Notes: a model not told the origin generated them from the sequence alone. A DNA stretch of 64,000 bases from Shinella fusca (GCF_014203155.1 NZ_JACHIK010000006.1:62001-126000); one strand, 5' to 3'; positions 8,275-21,120 are shown, counted from the stretch's first letter. Translations and numbers: made by a program.

Positions 8275-9759
8275 TTAGTGGCTGTCGGCCATGCGGGCCG
8301 CTTCGATGGCGGACGTCTGTTCGAACTTCGCGCCGTTGAAGAAGGCATTGAGGACGATCGCGGCGATCGAGGTGAGCACGATGCCCGATTCGATGACCGG
8401 GTGGATGGCGTGGGGCATCCACATCAGGTAGTTCGGCGCCAGCAGCGGGATGAGGCCGAAGCCGACGGAGACGGCGACCACGAACAGGTTGTTGCGCGAG
8501 GTCTTGAAATCCACCGTGGTGAGGATGCGCACGCCCGTCGCGGCGACCATGCCGAACATGACGAGGCCCGCGCCGCCGAGCACGAAGGTCGGCACGGCTT
8601 CCACCAGGGCGCCCATCTTGGGGATGAGGCCGAGGACGATCATGATGACGCCGGCGGCGACGCACACGTAACGGCTCTTCACCCCCGTGACGCCGACGAG
8701 GCCGACGTTCTGCGAGAAGCTCGTATAGGGGAAGGTGTTGAAGAGGCCGCCGATCATCGTGCCGATGCCGTCGACGCGCAGTCCCGCCGTCAGGTGCTGC
8801 TGCTCGATCTTCTTGCCGGTGATCTCGCCCAGCGCCAGGAACATGCCGGTCGATTCGATCATGACGACGATCATCACCAGCGTCATCGTGGCGATGAGGA
8901 CCGGGTTGAAGATCGGCATGCCGAAGCGCAGCGGCGTGACGACGGCGAACCAGCCGGCATCGCCCACGCGGTCGAAATGCATCATGCCGAGGGCGGCCGC
9001 GACGATGCAGCCGATGATGACCCCGCTGAGCACGGCGATGTTGGCGATGAGGCCGCGGCCGAAGCGGGCGATCAGCAGGATCGAGATCAGGACGAGGGCC
9101 GAGAGCGCGATGTGGCTCGGTTCGGCGTAGATCGGGTTGGAGAGCGTCGGGGCGATGGCGAAGCCGTCAGGAACGGCCGGGCCGCCGGTTTCGGCGAGCT
9201 TCTTGATCTGGTTCAGCCATTCGATGTGGCTGGGGTCGATCAGCTTGGGTGCCGTCGGGCCGAAGGGGTTGCCGAAGGTCCAGTTGATGCCCACGCGCAT
9301 CAGCGACACGCCGATGATGAGGATGATCGTGCCTGTCACGACCGGCGGGAAGAACCGCAGGAGCCGCCCCATGACGGGGGCGAGCAGCAGCGAGACGAAG
9401 CCCGCGCCTATGATGGCGCCGAAGATCATGCGGGCGCCCTCCGGTCCCGGCGAAAGCGTCGCCATGGAAACCATCGGGCCGACCGAGGCGAAGGTCACGC
9501 CCATCATGACGGGCATGCGGATGCCGATATGGCGGGTGATGCCGAGCGACTGGATGATGGTCACGAGGCCGCAGACGAAAAGGTCGGCGGAGATCAGGAA
9601 GGCCACGTCCTGGGGGCTGAGCTGCAGCGCCCGGCCGACGATCAGCGGCACGGCGACCGCGCCGCCATACATGACGAGTACGTGTTGTATCCCGAGCGTC
9701 GCGAGCCTGCCGACAGGCAGTTTCTCGTCCACCGGGCTTATAAGGGATGCGTCGCTCAT
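8275..9759 (-). CDS. NCS2 nucleobase:cation symporter (xanthine/uric acid permease type)
   Basis: 494 residues with about 12-14 hydrophobic segments, an inner-membrane permease coupling nucleobase uptake to a cation gradient. The N-terminus GIQHVLVMYGGAVAVPLIVG is the family's first membrane segment, and the signature QNxGxxxxT is present (SQNVGLVGVTGVKSR). Bacterial members with this signature include the xanthine, urate and uracil carriers; the xanthine/urate branch (XanP, UacT, PucJK) seems the closest, but this is judgement by eye. The start has AGGAGGAG upstream. A structured leader precedes it (see 9775-9811). Confidence 0.9.
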   Translation of the reverse strand: MSDASLISPVDEKLPVGRLATLGIQHVLVMYGGAVAVPLIVGRALQLSPQDVAFLISADLFVCGLVTIIQSLGITRHIGIRMPVMMGVTFASVGPMVSMATLSPGPEGARMIFGAIIGAGFVSLLLAPVMGRLLRFFPPVVTGTIILIIGVSLMRVGINWTFGNPFGPTAPKLIDPSHIEWLNQIKKLAETGGPAVPDGFAIAPTLSNPIYAEPSHIALSALVLISILLIARFGRGLIANIAVLSGVIIGCIVAAALGMMHFDRVGDAGWFAVVTPLRFGMPIFNPVLIATMTLVMIVVMIESTGMFLALGEITGKKIEQQHLTAGLRVDGIGTMIGGLFNTFPYTSFSQNVGLVGVTGVKSRYVCVAAGVIMIVLGLIPKMGALVEAVPTFVLGGAGLVMFGMVAATGVRILTTVDFKTSRNNLFVVAVSVGFGLIPLLAPNYLMWMPHAIHPVIESGIVLTSIAAIVLNAFFNGAKFEQTSAIEAARMADSH

Positions 9760-9774
9760 GGATACTCCTCCTAT

Positions 9775-9870
9775 CGCACGACTGCTTCAACCCGTCCTCC
9801 AACGGGGTGCGCCATCTTTTGTAGAGGGGTGTGTGGCCGCAAGTATAGCCTGAAGATAAACACTTTACGG
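9775..9870 (-). promoter_or_regulatory. Structured 5' leader of the NCS2 permease, riboswitch candidate
   Basis: Read leftward, the leader folds into a nested structure. An outer stem CGCAC/GTGCG (9811-9807 with 9779-9775) encloses a stem CCCGT/ACGGG whose loop is TGGAGG. It stops a few bases before the ribosome-binding site AGGAGGAG. Farther upstream lie the unpaired-looking CTACAAAAGATGG and an AT-rich promoter-like tract. A xanthine-sensing riboswitch class (NMT1) is known before purine permeases in alphaproteobacteria; I could not confirm its consensus here. The remaining bases to the tRNA terminator at 10093 hold nothing else I can name. Confidence 0.4.
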
Positions 9871-10092
9871 TTTAGCGGGGTAATCGGGCGCCGGGTTTGC
9901 GGCCTGCCGGGCGCTTTCCGCCCGATTTACACGGAATTTCATCCGCTTGACGCCGGTTTCCGGCGTGAGGCCCGCTTCGGAGCCATGCGCATCAGACAGC
10001 AAAACACACCCCGCCGTCAACTATTTCCTTGGCGGCATATGTGTATTTCCCGGCACCGGCCCGGGGGAGCCTTTTCCGCGGGGGAAAGCCCC

Positions 10093-10130
10093 AAAAACAA
10101 AAGGCCTTCCGGTTTCCCGAAAGGCCTTTG
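10093..10130 (-). terminator. Intrinsic terminator after tRNA-Val
   Basis: Leftward reading gives AAAGGCCTTTC, loop GGGAAACC, then GGAAGGCCTTTTGTTTTTG: a strong stem with a U tract, 10 bp beyond the tRNA 3' end. Confidence 0.85.
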
Positions 10131-10139
10131 GAATTCGAA

Positions 10140-10214
<75 letters not shown>

Positions 10215-10309
10215 ATCCGATGCGGCGCATAGACCACAAAACCGGAGGCGGCGTCAATAGGGTTTTCGAACCTTTTTTCGCGCGCCGATTTTGCGGTCTT
10301 TTCCATGCC

Positions 10310-10672
10310 TTAGGCGGCCAGCATCTTGTTGACCTCTTCCACCAGGTCGCGCAGGTGGAAGGGCTTGGAAAGCACCTTGGCATCCTTCGGAGCCTTGGAG
10401 TCCGGGTTGAGCGCGACGGCCGCAAAACCCGTGATGAACATGACCTTGAGGTCGGGGTCGAGCTCGGTGGCGCGGCGCGCCAGTTCGATGCCGTCCATCT
10501 CCGGCATGACGATATCGGTGAGGAGGAGGGAGAAGGGTTCTTCGCGAAGACGGTCGTATGCGCTGGCGCCGTTGTCGTAGGAGAGCACCTGGTAGCCCGC
10601 CTTTTCGAGCGCCTTCACCAGAAAGCGGCGCATGTCGTTGTCGTCTTCTGCGAGGAGAATCTTGGGAGTCAT
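10310..10672 (-). CDS. cpdR: Response regulator CpdR, ClpXP adaptor
   Basis: 120 residues, a lone receiver domain with no output domain. The acidic pair (E9, D10, D11 in LLAEDDNDM), phosphoacceptor Asp53 (LLTDIVMPEMDG), the conserved Thr (FITGF) and Lys103 (LSKPF) are all present. The N-terminal ILLAEDDNDMRRFL is the CpdR signature. In Caulobacter and Sinorhizobium, unphosphorylated CpdR primes ClpXP for degradation of cell-cycle proteins and is switched by the CckA-ChpT phosphorelay. The protein ends in MLAA, resembling a ClpX-recognised tail (inference). Its functional partner RcdA is also in this window at 62222. Confidence 0.93.
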   Translation of the reverse strand: MTPKILLAEDDNDMRRFLVKALEKAGYQVLSYDNGASAYDRLREEPFSLLLTDIVMPEMDGIELARRATELDPDLKVMFITGFAAVALNPDSKAPKDAKVLSKPFHLRDLVEEVNKMLAA

Positions 10673-10862
10673 GGAATTGGCAAACCGTTCTGGAAGTTGT
10701 CTGCCCGCGGACGGGCGGTTGTGGTATGAAGAGCCTAAGCCGGTAAATATCCGGTGAATGGGGCAGGGCGAAGCCTCATCCCCTCTTTCTCAGTATGGAC
10801 ATGCCGGAAGGGCGCTGGCAACATGGCGGCGCAAGGAAATTCAGGCATGGTAAAGGACGGCG

Positions 10863-11747
10863 ATGGCGGAGGCTTTCAGCGAAAACAGCCACTTCGAAGT
10901 GCTGGAGCCGGTTTCGCAGAGCGTGCCCCTCGTCTTCAATTCGCCCCATAGCGGGCGGCTTTATCCACAGGGCTTCCTCGAGCGGTCGCGCCTCGACGCG
11001 CTCGGCATCCGCCGCTCGGAAGATCACTATGTCGACGAGCTCTTCTCGGTCGCCCCGGCGCTCGGCGCGCCGATGCTGATCGCGCATTTCCCGCGCGCCT
11101 GGCTCGACGTCAACCGCGAGCCCTACGAGCTCGATCCGCGCATGTTCGACGGCGCCCTGCCGTCCTATGCCAACATCAACTCCATTCGCGTCGCCGGCGG
11201 GCTCGGCACGGTGCCGCGCGTCGTTGCCGAGAACATGGAGATCTACCGCCACCGGCTTCCGGTGGAGGAGGCGCTGGAGCGGGTGGAGACGGTCTACAAG
11301 CCCTATCACGCGTGCCTACGCCGGCTGATCGTGCGCACCCACGTCGCCTTCGGCTTCGCCGTGCTCATCGACTGCCACTCCATGCCGGGCAATATCCGCG
11401 TATCGGGAACGGCGATGCGGCCCGACTTCATCATCGGCGACCGCTACGGGACGAGCGCATCCGGCGAGCTTTCGCGCCTTGCCATGCGGCTTCTGGAGGA
11501 CATGGGCTTTTCCGTCGTGCGCAACAAGCCCTACGCGGGCGGCTTCATCACCGAGCATTACGGCCGGCCGGCCAAGGGGCTGCACGCCCTGCAGATCGAG
11601 GTGAACCGCGGCCTCTATGTCGACGAGGCGACGCTGGTCAAGAAACCGGACTTCGCGGTGCTGCAGACGGCGATCTCCGCCTTCCTCGAGAACTTCTCCG
11701 ACCATGTCGAGGAATATGCCGCCGATCGGGCGCTCGCCGCCGAATAA
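10863..11747 (+). CDS. N-formylglutamate amidohydrolase family protein (copy 1)
   Basis: 294 residues. Family hallmarks are VFNSPHSGRLYP at the N-terminus, PRAWLDVNREPYELDPRMF, IDCHSMPG in the middle and LQIEVNRGLYVDE near the end. Members hydrolyse N-formyl-L-glutamate (last step of one histidine-degradation route) or related formyl/acyl amino acids. No other hut gene is near, so a general role is equally likely. ATG 10863 has AAGGAC upstream. A second, more divergent member lies at 44339-45127. It runs toward the MmgR sRNA, whose terminator hairpin may also end this transcript. Confidence 0.92.
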   Translation: MAEAFSENSHFEVLEPVSQSVPLVFNSPHSGRLYPQGFLERSRLDALGIRRSEDHYVDELFSVAPALGAPMLIAHFPRAWLDVNREPYELDPRMFDGALPSYANINSIRVAGGLGTVPRVVAENMEIYRHRLPVEEALERVETVYKPYHACLRRLIVRTHVAFGFAVLIDCHSMPGNIRVSGTAMRPDFIIGDRYGTSASGELSRLAMRLLEDMGFSVVRNKPYAGGFITEHYGRPAKGLHALQIEVNRGLYVDEATLVKKPDFAVLQTAISAFLENFSDHVEEYAADRALAAE

Positions 11748-11763
11748 GCCCTTTCTCCCTGTC

Positions 11764-11841
11764 AAAAAAAACCGCGCACGGGGCGCGGTCAAGTCTAGGG
11801 AGGAAACACCCAATGAGGGCATTACAGTCACCAAGGACTGC
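11764..11841 (-). ncRNA. mmgR: MmgR small RNA (suhB motif, alpha-r8 family)
   Basis: About 78 nt, leftward, divergent from hisN (a SuhB-type phosphatase gene), which is the location that gave the suhB motif its name. It begins with a stem CAGTC-CTTGGT-GACTG, continues through the single-stranded GGGTGTTTCCTCCCTAGAC and ends in a terminator CCGCGCCCCGTGCGCGG followed by eight T. Length and layout match the 77-nt MmgR of Sinorhizobium meliloti, reported to limit polyhydroxybutyrate accumulation under nitrogen limitation. Identification is by recalled sequence features, not by a covariance search. Confidence 0.85.
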
Positions 11842-11848
11842 GATAAAG

Positions 11849-11878
11849 ACGGTAATGTTGCGGCGCACAAATGTCAAG
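11849..11878 (-). promoter_or_regulatory. Promoter of the MmgR sRNA
   Basis: Leftward -35 CTTGACA (11878-11872), a 17-bp spacer, then a weaker -10 TACCGT (11854-11849). This places the start about seven bases on, at the 5' end of the first MmgR stem. The CTTGAC box fits the rhizobial sigma-70 consensus. Confidence 0.65.
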
Positions 11879-11990
11879 TGCAGGTGCGAAGAGGGCGGGT
11901 GCCCCACGCGATGGCCATGGCGTCAATCCGGTTCCGTTTTCCCCGGCGATGCAGTAAGGAGAATGGTCGCAATTCCCTCCGGGAGATTCC

Positions 11991-12764
11991 ATGCAGCCTG
12001 ATCGCGCCTTTTTCGACCTCCTTGCCGATGCGGCGAGGAAGGAAACCCTGCCGCGCTTTCGCGTCGGCGCCGACGTCGTCAACAAGGAGGCGGGCGGCTT
12101 CGATCCGGTGACGGAGGGGGACCGCGCGGCGGAGATCGCCATCCGCGCGGTGATCGAGCAGCATTTCCCCGATCACGGCATCCTCGGCGAGGAGCACGGC
12201 TCGGTCGGCCTCGACCGCGAATATGTCTGGGTCATCGACCCGATCGACGGCACGCGCGCCTTCATTTCCGGCGTCCCGGTCTGGGGTACGCTGATCGGGC
12301 TCTACCGCAACGGCGAGGCCGTCATGGGCCTGATCGACCAGCCCTTCACGGGCGAGCGCTATTTCGCCGACGGCACGGTCTCCCGCTATTCGGGCCCGGA
12401 CGGCAGCAAGGTCCTTTCGGCGCGCCCCTGCGAAAGCCTTTCGGACGCGATCCTCTTCACCACCTCGCCGCATCTCTTCGTCGACGGCCGCAAGGCGCGC
12501 TTCGAGGCGGTGCAGGAGAAGGTGCGGCTCTTCCGCTACGGCTGCGACTGCTACGCCTATGCGCTGCTCGCCGCCGGCCATATCGACCTCGTCGTCGAAT
12601 GCGGCCTGAAACCCTATGACGTGGGCGGGCTTATCCCGGTCATCGAGCAGGCGGGCGGCATCATCACCACCTGGGACGGCGGCCCGGCGGAAAACGGCGG
12701 CGAGATCATCGCCGCCGGCAGCCGCAAGGTCTACGATGCGGCGATGGCGATCCTCAACGCGTAA
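11991..12764 (+). CDS. hisN: Histidinol-phosphatase, inositol-monophosphatase family
   Basis: 257 residues. Mg-dependent lithium-sensitive phosphatase fold: ILGEEHG (metal Glu), VIDPIDGTRAFISG (the DPIDGT metal motif), and KPYDVGGLIPVIEQAGG near the C-terminus, where WDxAAG is the usual form. In rhizobia the close relatives with DPIDGTRAFI are annotated HisN, dephosphorylating L-histidinol phosphate in histidine synthesis, but inositol-phosphatase activity cannot be excluded. ATG 11991 has GGGAGA upstream. The gene stands alone beside the MmgR sRNA. Confidence 0.9.
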   Translation: MQPDRAFFDLLADAARKETLPRFRVGADVVNKEAGGFDPVTEGDRAAEIAIRAVIEQHFPDHGILGEEHGSVGLDREYVWVIDPIDGTRAFISGVPVWGTLIGLYRNGEAVMGLIDQPFTGERYFADGTVSRYSGPDGSKVLSARPCESLSDAILFTTSPHLFVDGRKARFEAVQEKVRLFRYGCDCYAYALLAAGHIDLVVECGLKPYDVGGLIPVIEQAGGIITTWDGGPAENGGEIIAAGSRKVYDAAMAILNA

Positions 12765-12778
12765 GGCAATCCTTACCT

Positions 12779-13765
12779 TCAGGCGCCGAGGCTGGTGTCG
12801 TCGGCGTCGCTGCCCGGAATGAAGGCGTCGATGGCCGCGAGCGCCTGCGCGCGGAAGCGGTCGGCCTCCTGGAACAGCTCGTGGCGCGCGCCGTCGATCT
12901 CGATGAGGCGGGCGGCGCGGAAGATGCGCGCGAGGTCGCCCACCGCCTTGCGCGGCACGAGGGGATCGGCCGTCGGGCAGAGCAGCAGCGTGGGGATGCG
13001 GATGCGCGTCAGGTGATCCTGGTGCGTGACGCGCGCCATGGCCCGCAGCGTCTCGTTCAGCCAGCGGGCCGTGGGCCAGCCGATAGAAAGCTCGGGGTGC
13101 TCGGCATAGATGGCGGCGTTGCGGGCAAAGCGCCGCGCATCCGAGGTCACGACATTGTCCGCAAAGCCGAGCGGCGGATCGCCCTTGCGGAAGGTCCGCT
13201 TGCCGAAGCCCGTCAGCGAGGCGAGGTGGGCGATGATGCCGATCTGGCGCTGGCTCATCGATTGGCCGCCGAGCGCGACGAAGGGCGAGGCGAGCACCAT
13301 GCGCTCGATGCGGTTTTCGAGCTGAGGCGCCTGCGAGAGGGCGACGAGCGCCCCGGTCGAATGGGCGACGATGAAGAAGGGCAGGCGGGCATCCGGCAGC
13401 ACGATCTGCTCGAGGAACAGCGAAAGATCCGCCTCGTAGTCGGCGAAGCGGTCGACATGGCCGGCGCGGCTGCCGGAAACGAACCGGCCGGAGCCGGCCT
13501 GGCCGCGCCAGTCGAAGGTGGCGACCCAGAGGCCCCGGGCCGTCAGGTCCCCGATCGTCTCGTAATATTTCTCGATGCACTCGCTGCGGCCCTGCAGCAG
13601 CACGACCGTGCCCTTGGCCTCGCGCGCCTTCGAGCGGAAGACGGCATAGCGGATCTTCACGCCGCCGCGGCCCTCGAAGAAGCCGGCAAGATGATTCTCT
13701 GGAACGGGATTGTCGGCGGTGGCGTAGAGGATGGGGTCCATCGACGGGTCTCGAACGGGCGACAT
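12779..13765 (-). CDS. Alpha/beta hydrolase, lysophospholipase (PldB) type
   Basis: 328 residues. The serine-hydrolase core is present: oxyanion segment VVLLQGRSE, TFDWRGQAGSGR, nucleophile elbow AHSTG (VAHSTGALVAL), an acid near LLCPTADPLV and the final His in DGARHELFQE. The layout matches the monoacylglycerol lipase/lysophospholipase branch (Hydrolase_4). The start is uncertain: ATG 13765 and ATG 13741 (MDPILYATADN) both lack a strong ribosome-binding site. A leftward terminator at 13802-13853 lies in its 5' region, so its transcription may be attenuated or start inside that hairpin region. Confidence 0.88.
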   Translation of the reverse strand: MSPVRDPSMDPILYATADNPVPENHLAGFFEGRGGVKIRYAVFRSKAREAKGTVVLLQGRSECIEKYYETIGDLTARGLWVATFDWRGQAGSGRFVSGSRAGHVDRFADYEADLSLFLEQIVLPDARLPFFIVAHSTGALVALSQAPQLENRIERMVLASPFVALGGQSMSQRQIGIIAHLASLTGFGKRTFRKGDPPLGFADNVVTSDARRFARNAAIYAEHPELSIGWPTARWLNETLRAMARVTHQDHLTRIRIPTLLLCPTADPLVPRKAVGDLARIFRAARLIEIDGARHELFQEADRFRAQALAAIDAFIPGSDADDTSLGA

Positions 13766-13801
13766 GCCTTCGATGGATAGGCGACCGCCCGCGGGGCGTC
13801 A

Positions 13802-13853
13802 AAGAAAAAAGCCGGATGCATGTGGCACGGGGGTGGCGGCACATGCATTCCGG
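13802..13853 (-). terminator. Leftward intrinsic terminator upstream of the hydrolase
   Basis: Reading leftward: GCCGGAATGCATGTG, a GC-rich loop, then CACATGCATCCGGC followed by TTTTTTCTTTG. The 14-bp stem has one bulged base, ATGCATGT/ACATGCAT being perfect. It lies before, not after, the leftward hydrolase gene, implying either an attenuated leader or a separate short leftward RNA starting between 13855 and about 13960. The 300 bases from 13860 to the ROSE region hold no gene I can support. Confidence 0.7.
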
Positions 13854-14094
13854 CGTAATTTGACCGGAGCGGAAGGGACGTTGCACCCCGGTCGTCGAAA
13901 GTTTTCGCTTCCGATGCTGCCGTTCTAGCAGGGCCAAGCTGAACGCTATCCGAAGCGCATGTTCATCCGCCGTTCATGTCGGAAAATCGCGGGCCGGAGC
14001 CTCTTGAATCGCCGCAAAACCGTTCCCATCTCATCGTCACGGGCGCCGAAAGGGTCCGTCGGCTGCCGTCGCCATATGGGGCGGAGGCCGGATG

Positions 14095-14166
14095 AACCGG
14101 GCCGCACCTTCGGAAATCGGGGCGGCCTTATGAAAGATCGCAACCGTTGCTCTGAAGGAGGACACC
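14095..14166 (+). promoter_or_regulatory. ROSE-type RNA thermometer before hsp20
   Basis: The final hairpin GTTGCTC-TGAAG-GAGGAC (14146-14163) sequesters the ribosome-binding site GGAGGA. It pairs G-C, U-A, U-G, leaves one G bulged, then pairs C-G, U-A, C-G, the arrangement of the conserved bulged G in ROSE elements. A second stem GGCCGC/GCGGCC (14100-14105 with 14122-14127) precedes it. ROSE elements melt at heat-shock temperature and control rhizobial small heat-shock genes. Confidence 0.85.
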
Positions 14167-14628
14167 ATGCGTCACGTCGATTTCTCCCCCCTCTACCGTT
14201 CCACCGTCGGTTTCGACCGTCTCTTCACCATGCTCGATAGCCTCGGCCAGCCTGACCAGGCCCAGACCTATCCGCCCTACAACATCGAGCGCACCGGCGA
14301 AAACACCTACCGCATCACCATGGCGGTGGCCGGCTTCGACGAAAGCGAACTGTCGATCGAGGCGCGCGAACACGCGCTGACGGTCAAGGGCGAGAAGAAG
14401 GACGAAACGGCCGAGGACGGCCAGTATCTCTATCGCGGCATTGCCAAGCGCGCCTTCGAGCGCCGCTTCCAGCTCGCCGATCATGTGGAAGTGCGCGCCG
14501 CTTCGCTGAAGAACGGCCTTCTCCACATCGATCTCCTGCGCGAGATCCCGGAAGCCATGAAGCCGCGCCGCATCGAGATCGCCGCCATCGGCTCCGAGCC
14601 GAAGCAGATCGAAGCCCAGAGCGAATAA
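14167..14628 (+). CDS. Small heat-shock protein Hsp20 (IbpA/HspD-like)
   Basis: 153 residues: a short N-terminal arm ([20 protein letters not shown]), an alpha-crystallin domain at about 38-128 ([20 protein letters not shown], then [12 protein letters not shown] carrying the G-x-L motif) and a short charged tail. It is an ATP-independent holdase that binds unfolding proteins as oligomers. The tail lacks an obvious IxI/V motif apart from RRIEIAAI, which could serve. The gene is controlled by the ROSE hairpin directly upstream and is followed by its own terminator, so it is monocistronic. Confidence 0.95.
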   Translation: MRHVDFSPLYRSTVGFDRLFTMLDSLGQPDQAQTYPPYNIERTGENTYRITMAVAGFDESELSIEAREHALTVKGEKKDETAEDGQYLYRGIAKRAFERRFQLADHVEVRAASLKNGLLHIDLLREIPEAMKPRRIEIAAIGSEPKQIEAQSE

Positions 14629-14652
14629 GCCCGGCTTCGACCGGAATGAAGA

Positions 14653-14682
14653 GGGCGGTGCCGCAGGGCACCGCCTTTTTTA
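14653..14682 (+). terminator. Intrinsic terminator after hsp20
   Basis: GGCGGTGCC, loop GCA, then GGGCACCGCC followed by TTTTTTA. Confidence 0.85.
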
Positions 14683-14726
14683 TTGTGAGCCTTACCCGCC
14701 CGCTGCGGGGGAGAGGACGTTCTTTC

Positions 14727-15773
14727 TCAAAGCCCCGTGAGGAAAGCGTCCACGTCCGCTTCAGACGTCGCGAAGCTGGTGACGAGACGAACGAGCGTTT
14801 CGTTCTCGGCCATGCGCGCCTTCACCTGCGGGCCGGCGGGCCAGGGGTAGAAGACGGCGCCCTTTTCCTTCAGGGCCTTCATCGCGTCGTTGTCGATGAT
14901 GGCGAAGAGCTCGTTCGAGCCGGTCGGCCAGGCAAGGCGCGCCTTGCCGGATGCGGCAAAGCCGGCCGCAAGCCGCGCGGCCATGGCGTTGGAGTGGCGG
15001 GCGAGGTCGAGCCAGAGGCCATCCCGGAAATAGGCGTCGAACTGGGCGGAGATGAAGCGTGACTTGGAGAAGAGCTGCGCCGAGCGCTTGCGCAGGAAGC
15101 GCATCTGGTCGGCCTTGCCGGGATCGAAGAGCACCAGCGCCTCGGCACACCAGCAGCCGTTCTTCGTGCCGCCGAAGGAGAGGAGGTCGACGCCGCTCTT
15201 CCACGTCATTTCCGCGGGCGTCGCGCCGAGATGGACGAGCGCGTTGGCAAAGCGGGCGCCGTCCATGTGCAGGGGCAGGCTCGCCTCCTTCGCGACGGCG
15301 GAAAGGGCGGCGATCTCCTCGACCGTATAGCTGGTGCCGGCTTCCGTCGCCTGGGTGATGGAGACGGCCATCGGCTGGCCGCCATGCACGAAATCCGGCG
15401 GGAAGCGGCCGATGGCGGCGGCAAGGGCATCGGGCTGCAGCTTGCCGGCGGGCCCGTCGATCGGCACGAGCTTTGCGCCGGCCGCGAAGAATTCCGGCGC
15501 ATTGCACTCGTCGACGTTCACATGCGCCTCGCGGTGGCAGAAGACCTGCCCGCCCGGACGGTTGACGCTGGCAAGCGCCAGCGAATTGGCCGCCGTGCCG
15601 GTGCCGACGAAGAAGACGGCGACGTCGCGCTCGAAGATCTCGCAGAAGGTGTTTTCCACACGCTTGTCGAGGTCGCTCGTGCCGTAGGCCGAGGCGAAGC
15701 CGCCGGCGGCCTCGACGAGGCTTCTTGCGATGTCGGGATGGGCGCCTGCCCAGTTGTCGGAAGCGAAAAACAT
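14727..15773 (-). CDS. ltaE: Low-specificity threonine aldolase-type PLP enzyme
   Basis: 348 residues, fold-type I. It starts MFFASDNWAGAHPDI, the usual N-terminus of the alphaproteobacterial branch. It carries FVGTGTAANSLAL (PLP phosphate cup), PLHMDGARFANALV (Asp171 to the pyridine nitrogen) and SFGGTKNG (Lys204 Schiff base). The reaction cleaves L-threonine or L-allo-threonine to glycine and acetaldehyde. It is divergent from gltB across about 490 bp. No other threonine or glycine gene is adjacent. Confidence 0.92.
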   Translation of the reverse strand: MFFASDNWAGAHPDIARSLVEAAGGFASAYGTSDLDKRVENTFCEIFERDVAVFFVGTGTAANSLALASVNRPGGQVFCHREAHVNVDECNAPEFFAAGAKLVPIDGPAGKLQPDALAAAIGRFPPDFVHGGQPMAVSITQATEAGTSYTVEEIAALSAVAKEASLPLHMDGARFANALVHLGATPAEMTWKSGVDLLSFGGTKNGCWCAEALVLFDPGKADQMRFLRKRSAQLFSKSRFISAQFDAYFRDGLWLDLARHSNAMAARLAAGFAASGKARLAWPTGSNELFAIIDNDAMKALKEKGAVFYPWPAGPQVKARMAENETLVRLVTSFATSEADVDAFLTGL

Positions 15774-16013
15774 GGGATTTCCAATGCGAATGAGGGCTCC
15801 GGCAGGACCATAATGAAGAAACGGGAACGATCAATTGCCGGATTTGGCCTGCCGGCCGTTTTACGTCGGAATGAAAGGAACGGAAACAAAGTGCCGGAAG
15901 CTCGTAATTTAATTTCAAGCCATTCGTGGCGCGGGCAATTTTTCTTCATGAGGTGGTGATTATTTGGCATGATGGCCTTGCAGGGTGGGGGGCTTTCTGG
16001 CATAGAGCCCATG

Positions 16014-16057
16014 AAATAGGACAGGTTTGCTGTCCTATTTCGGTCAAGAGACCGAAA
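16014..16057. promoter_or_regulatory. Two abutting perfect inverted repeats in the ltaE-gltB gap
   Basis: An 11-bp perfect inverted repeat AAATAGGACAG-GTTTG-CTGTCCTATTT (16014-16040) overlaps by three bases an 8-bp repeat TTTCGGTC-AAGA-GACCGAAA (16038-16057). Either could be a dimer operator or an RNA hairpin in the gltB leader. No sigma-54 or sigma-70 core promoter could be pinned down in this 486-bp gap, and nothing else in it is recognisable. Confidence 0.6.
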
Positions 16058-16259
16058 AGGCGCCGTCCACGGTGCCTGAAACGGCGAAGGGCGGAAGGCC
16101 CGACGCCCCTGACGGTCCGATGATCACATCCTGGTCGGCCGTCGTTTCGCGGCCGGAAAGGTTCACGAAGCAGATGCTTGCGGTCAGGCCCGAGCCGGTT
16201 GGCGGGGACGATCGCGGGCGAAGACGGCGCCCGCCGGACCGGGCCCACAGGAGGGAAGC

Positions 16260-20984
<4,725 letters not shown>

Positions 20985-20996
20985 CAGGCTGCAACG

Positions 20997-21120
20997 GCCC
21001 CTCATCCGCCTGCCGGCACCTTCTCCCCGTAAACGGGGAGAAGGGACAAGAGGCAAGGCGGTGCGGCATCTTCCTTCTCCCCGCTTGCGGGGAGAAGGTC
21101 GCGGCAGCGGGATGAGGGGC
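20997..21120. repeat. Dispersed palindromic element, family C, copy 1 (between gltB and gltD)
   Basis: Ends are mutually inverted (CCCCTCATCC at the left, GGGATGAGGGG at the right), with two internal hairpins CTTCTCCCCGTAAACGGGGAG and TTCTCCCCGCTTGCGGGGAGAA. A related copy lies at 47311-47446. It sits inside the gltB-gltD transcript and would form a double hairpin in the mRNA, possibly protecting gltB mRNA or reducing gltD expression (inference). Rhizobial RIME-type. Confidence 0.85.

Noticed and set aside
13963..13990. Possible Pho box (TGTTCAT-CCGC-CGTTCAT)
   Set aside because: The spacing fits, but only about four of seven positions per half-site match the consensus and no phosphate gene is near.
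15960..15985. Possible sigma-54 promoter (TGGCAT...TTGC) before gltB
   Set aside because: The GG and GC elements are 12 bases apart rather than the required 10.
21000..21120. CRISPR-like repeats in the gltB-gltD gap
   Set aside because: The repeats are inverted, not direct and regularly spaced; this is a palindromic intergenic element.
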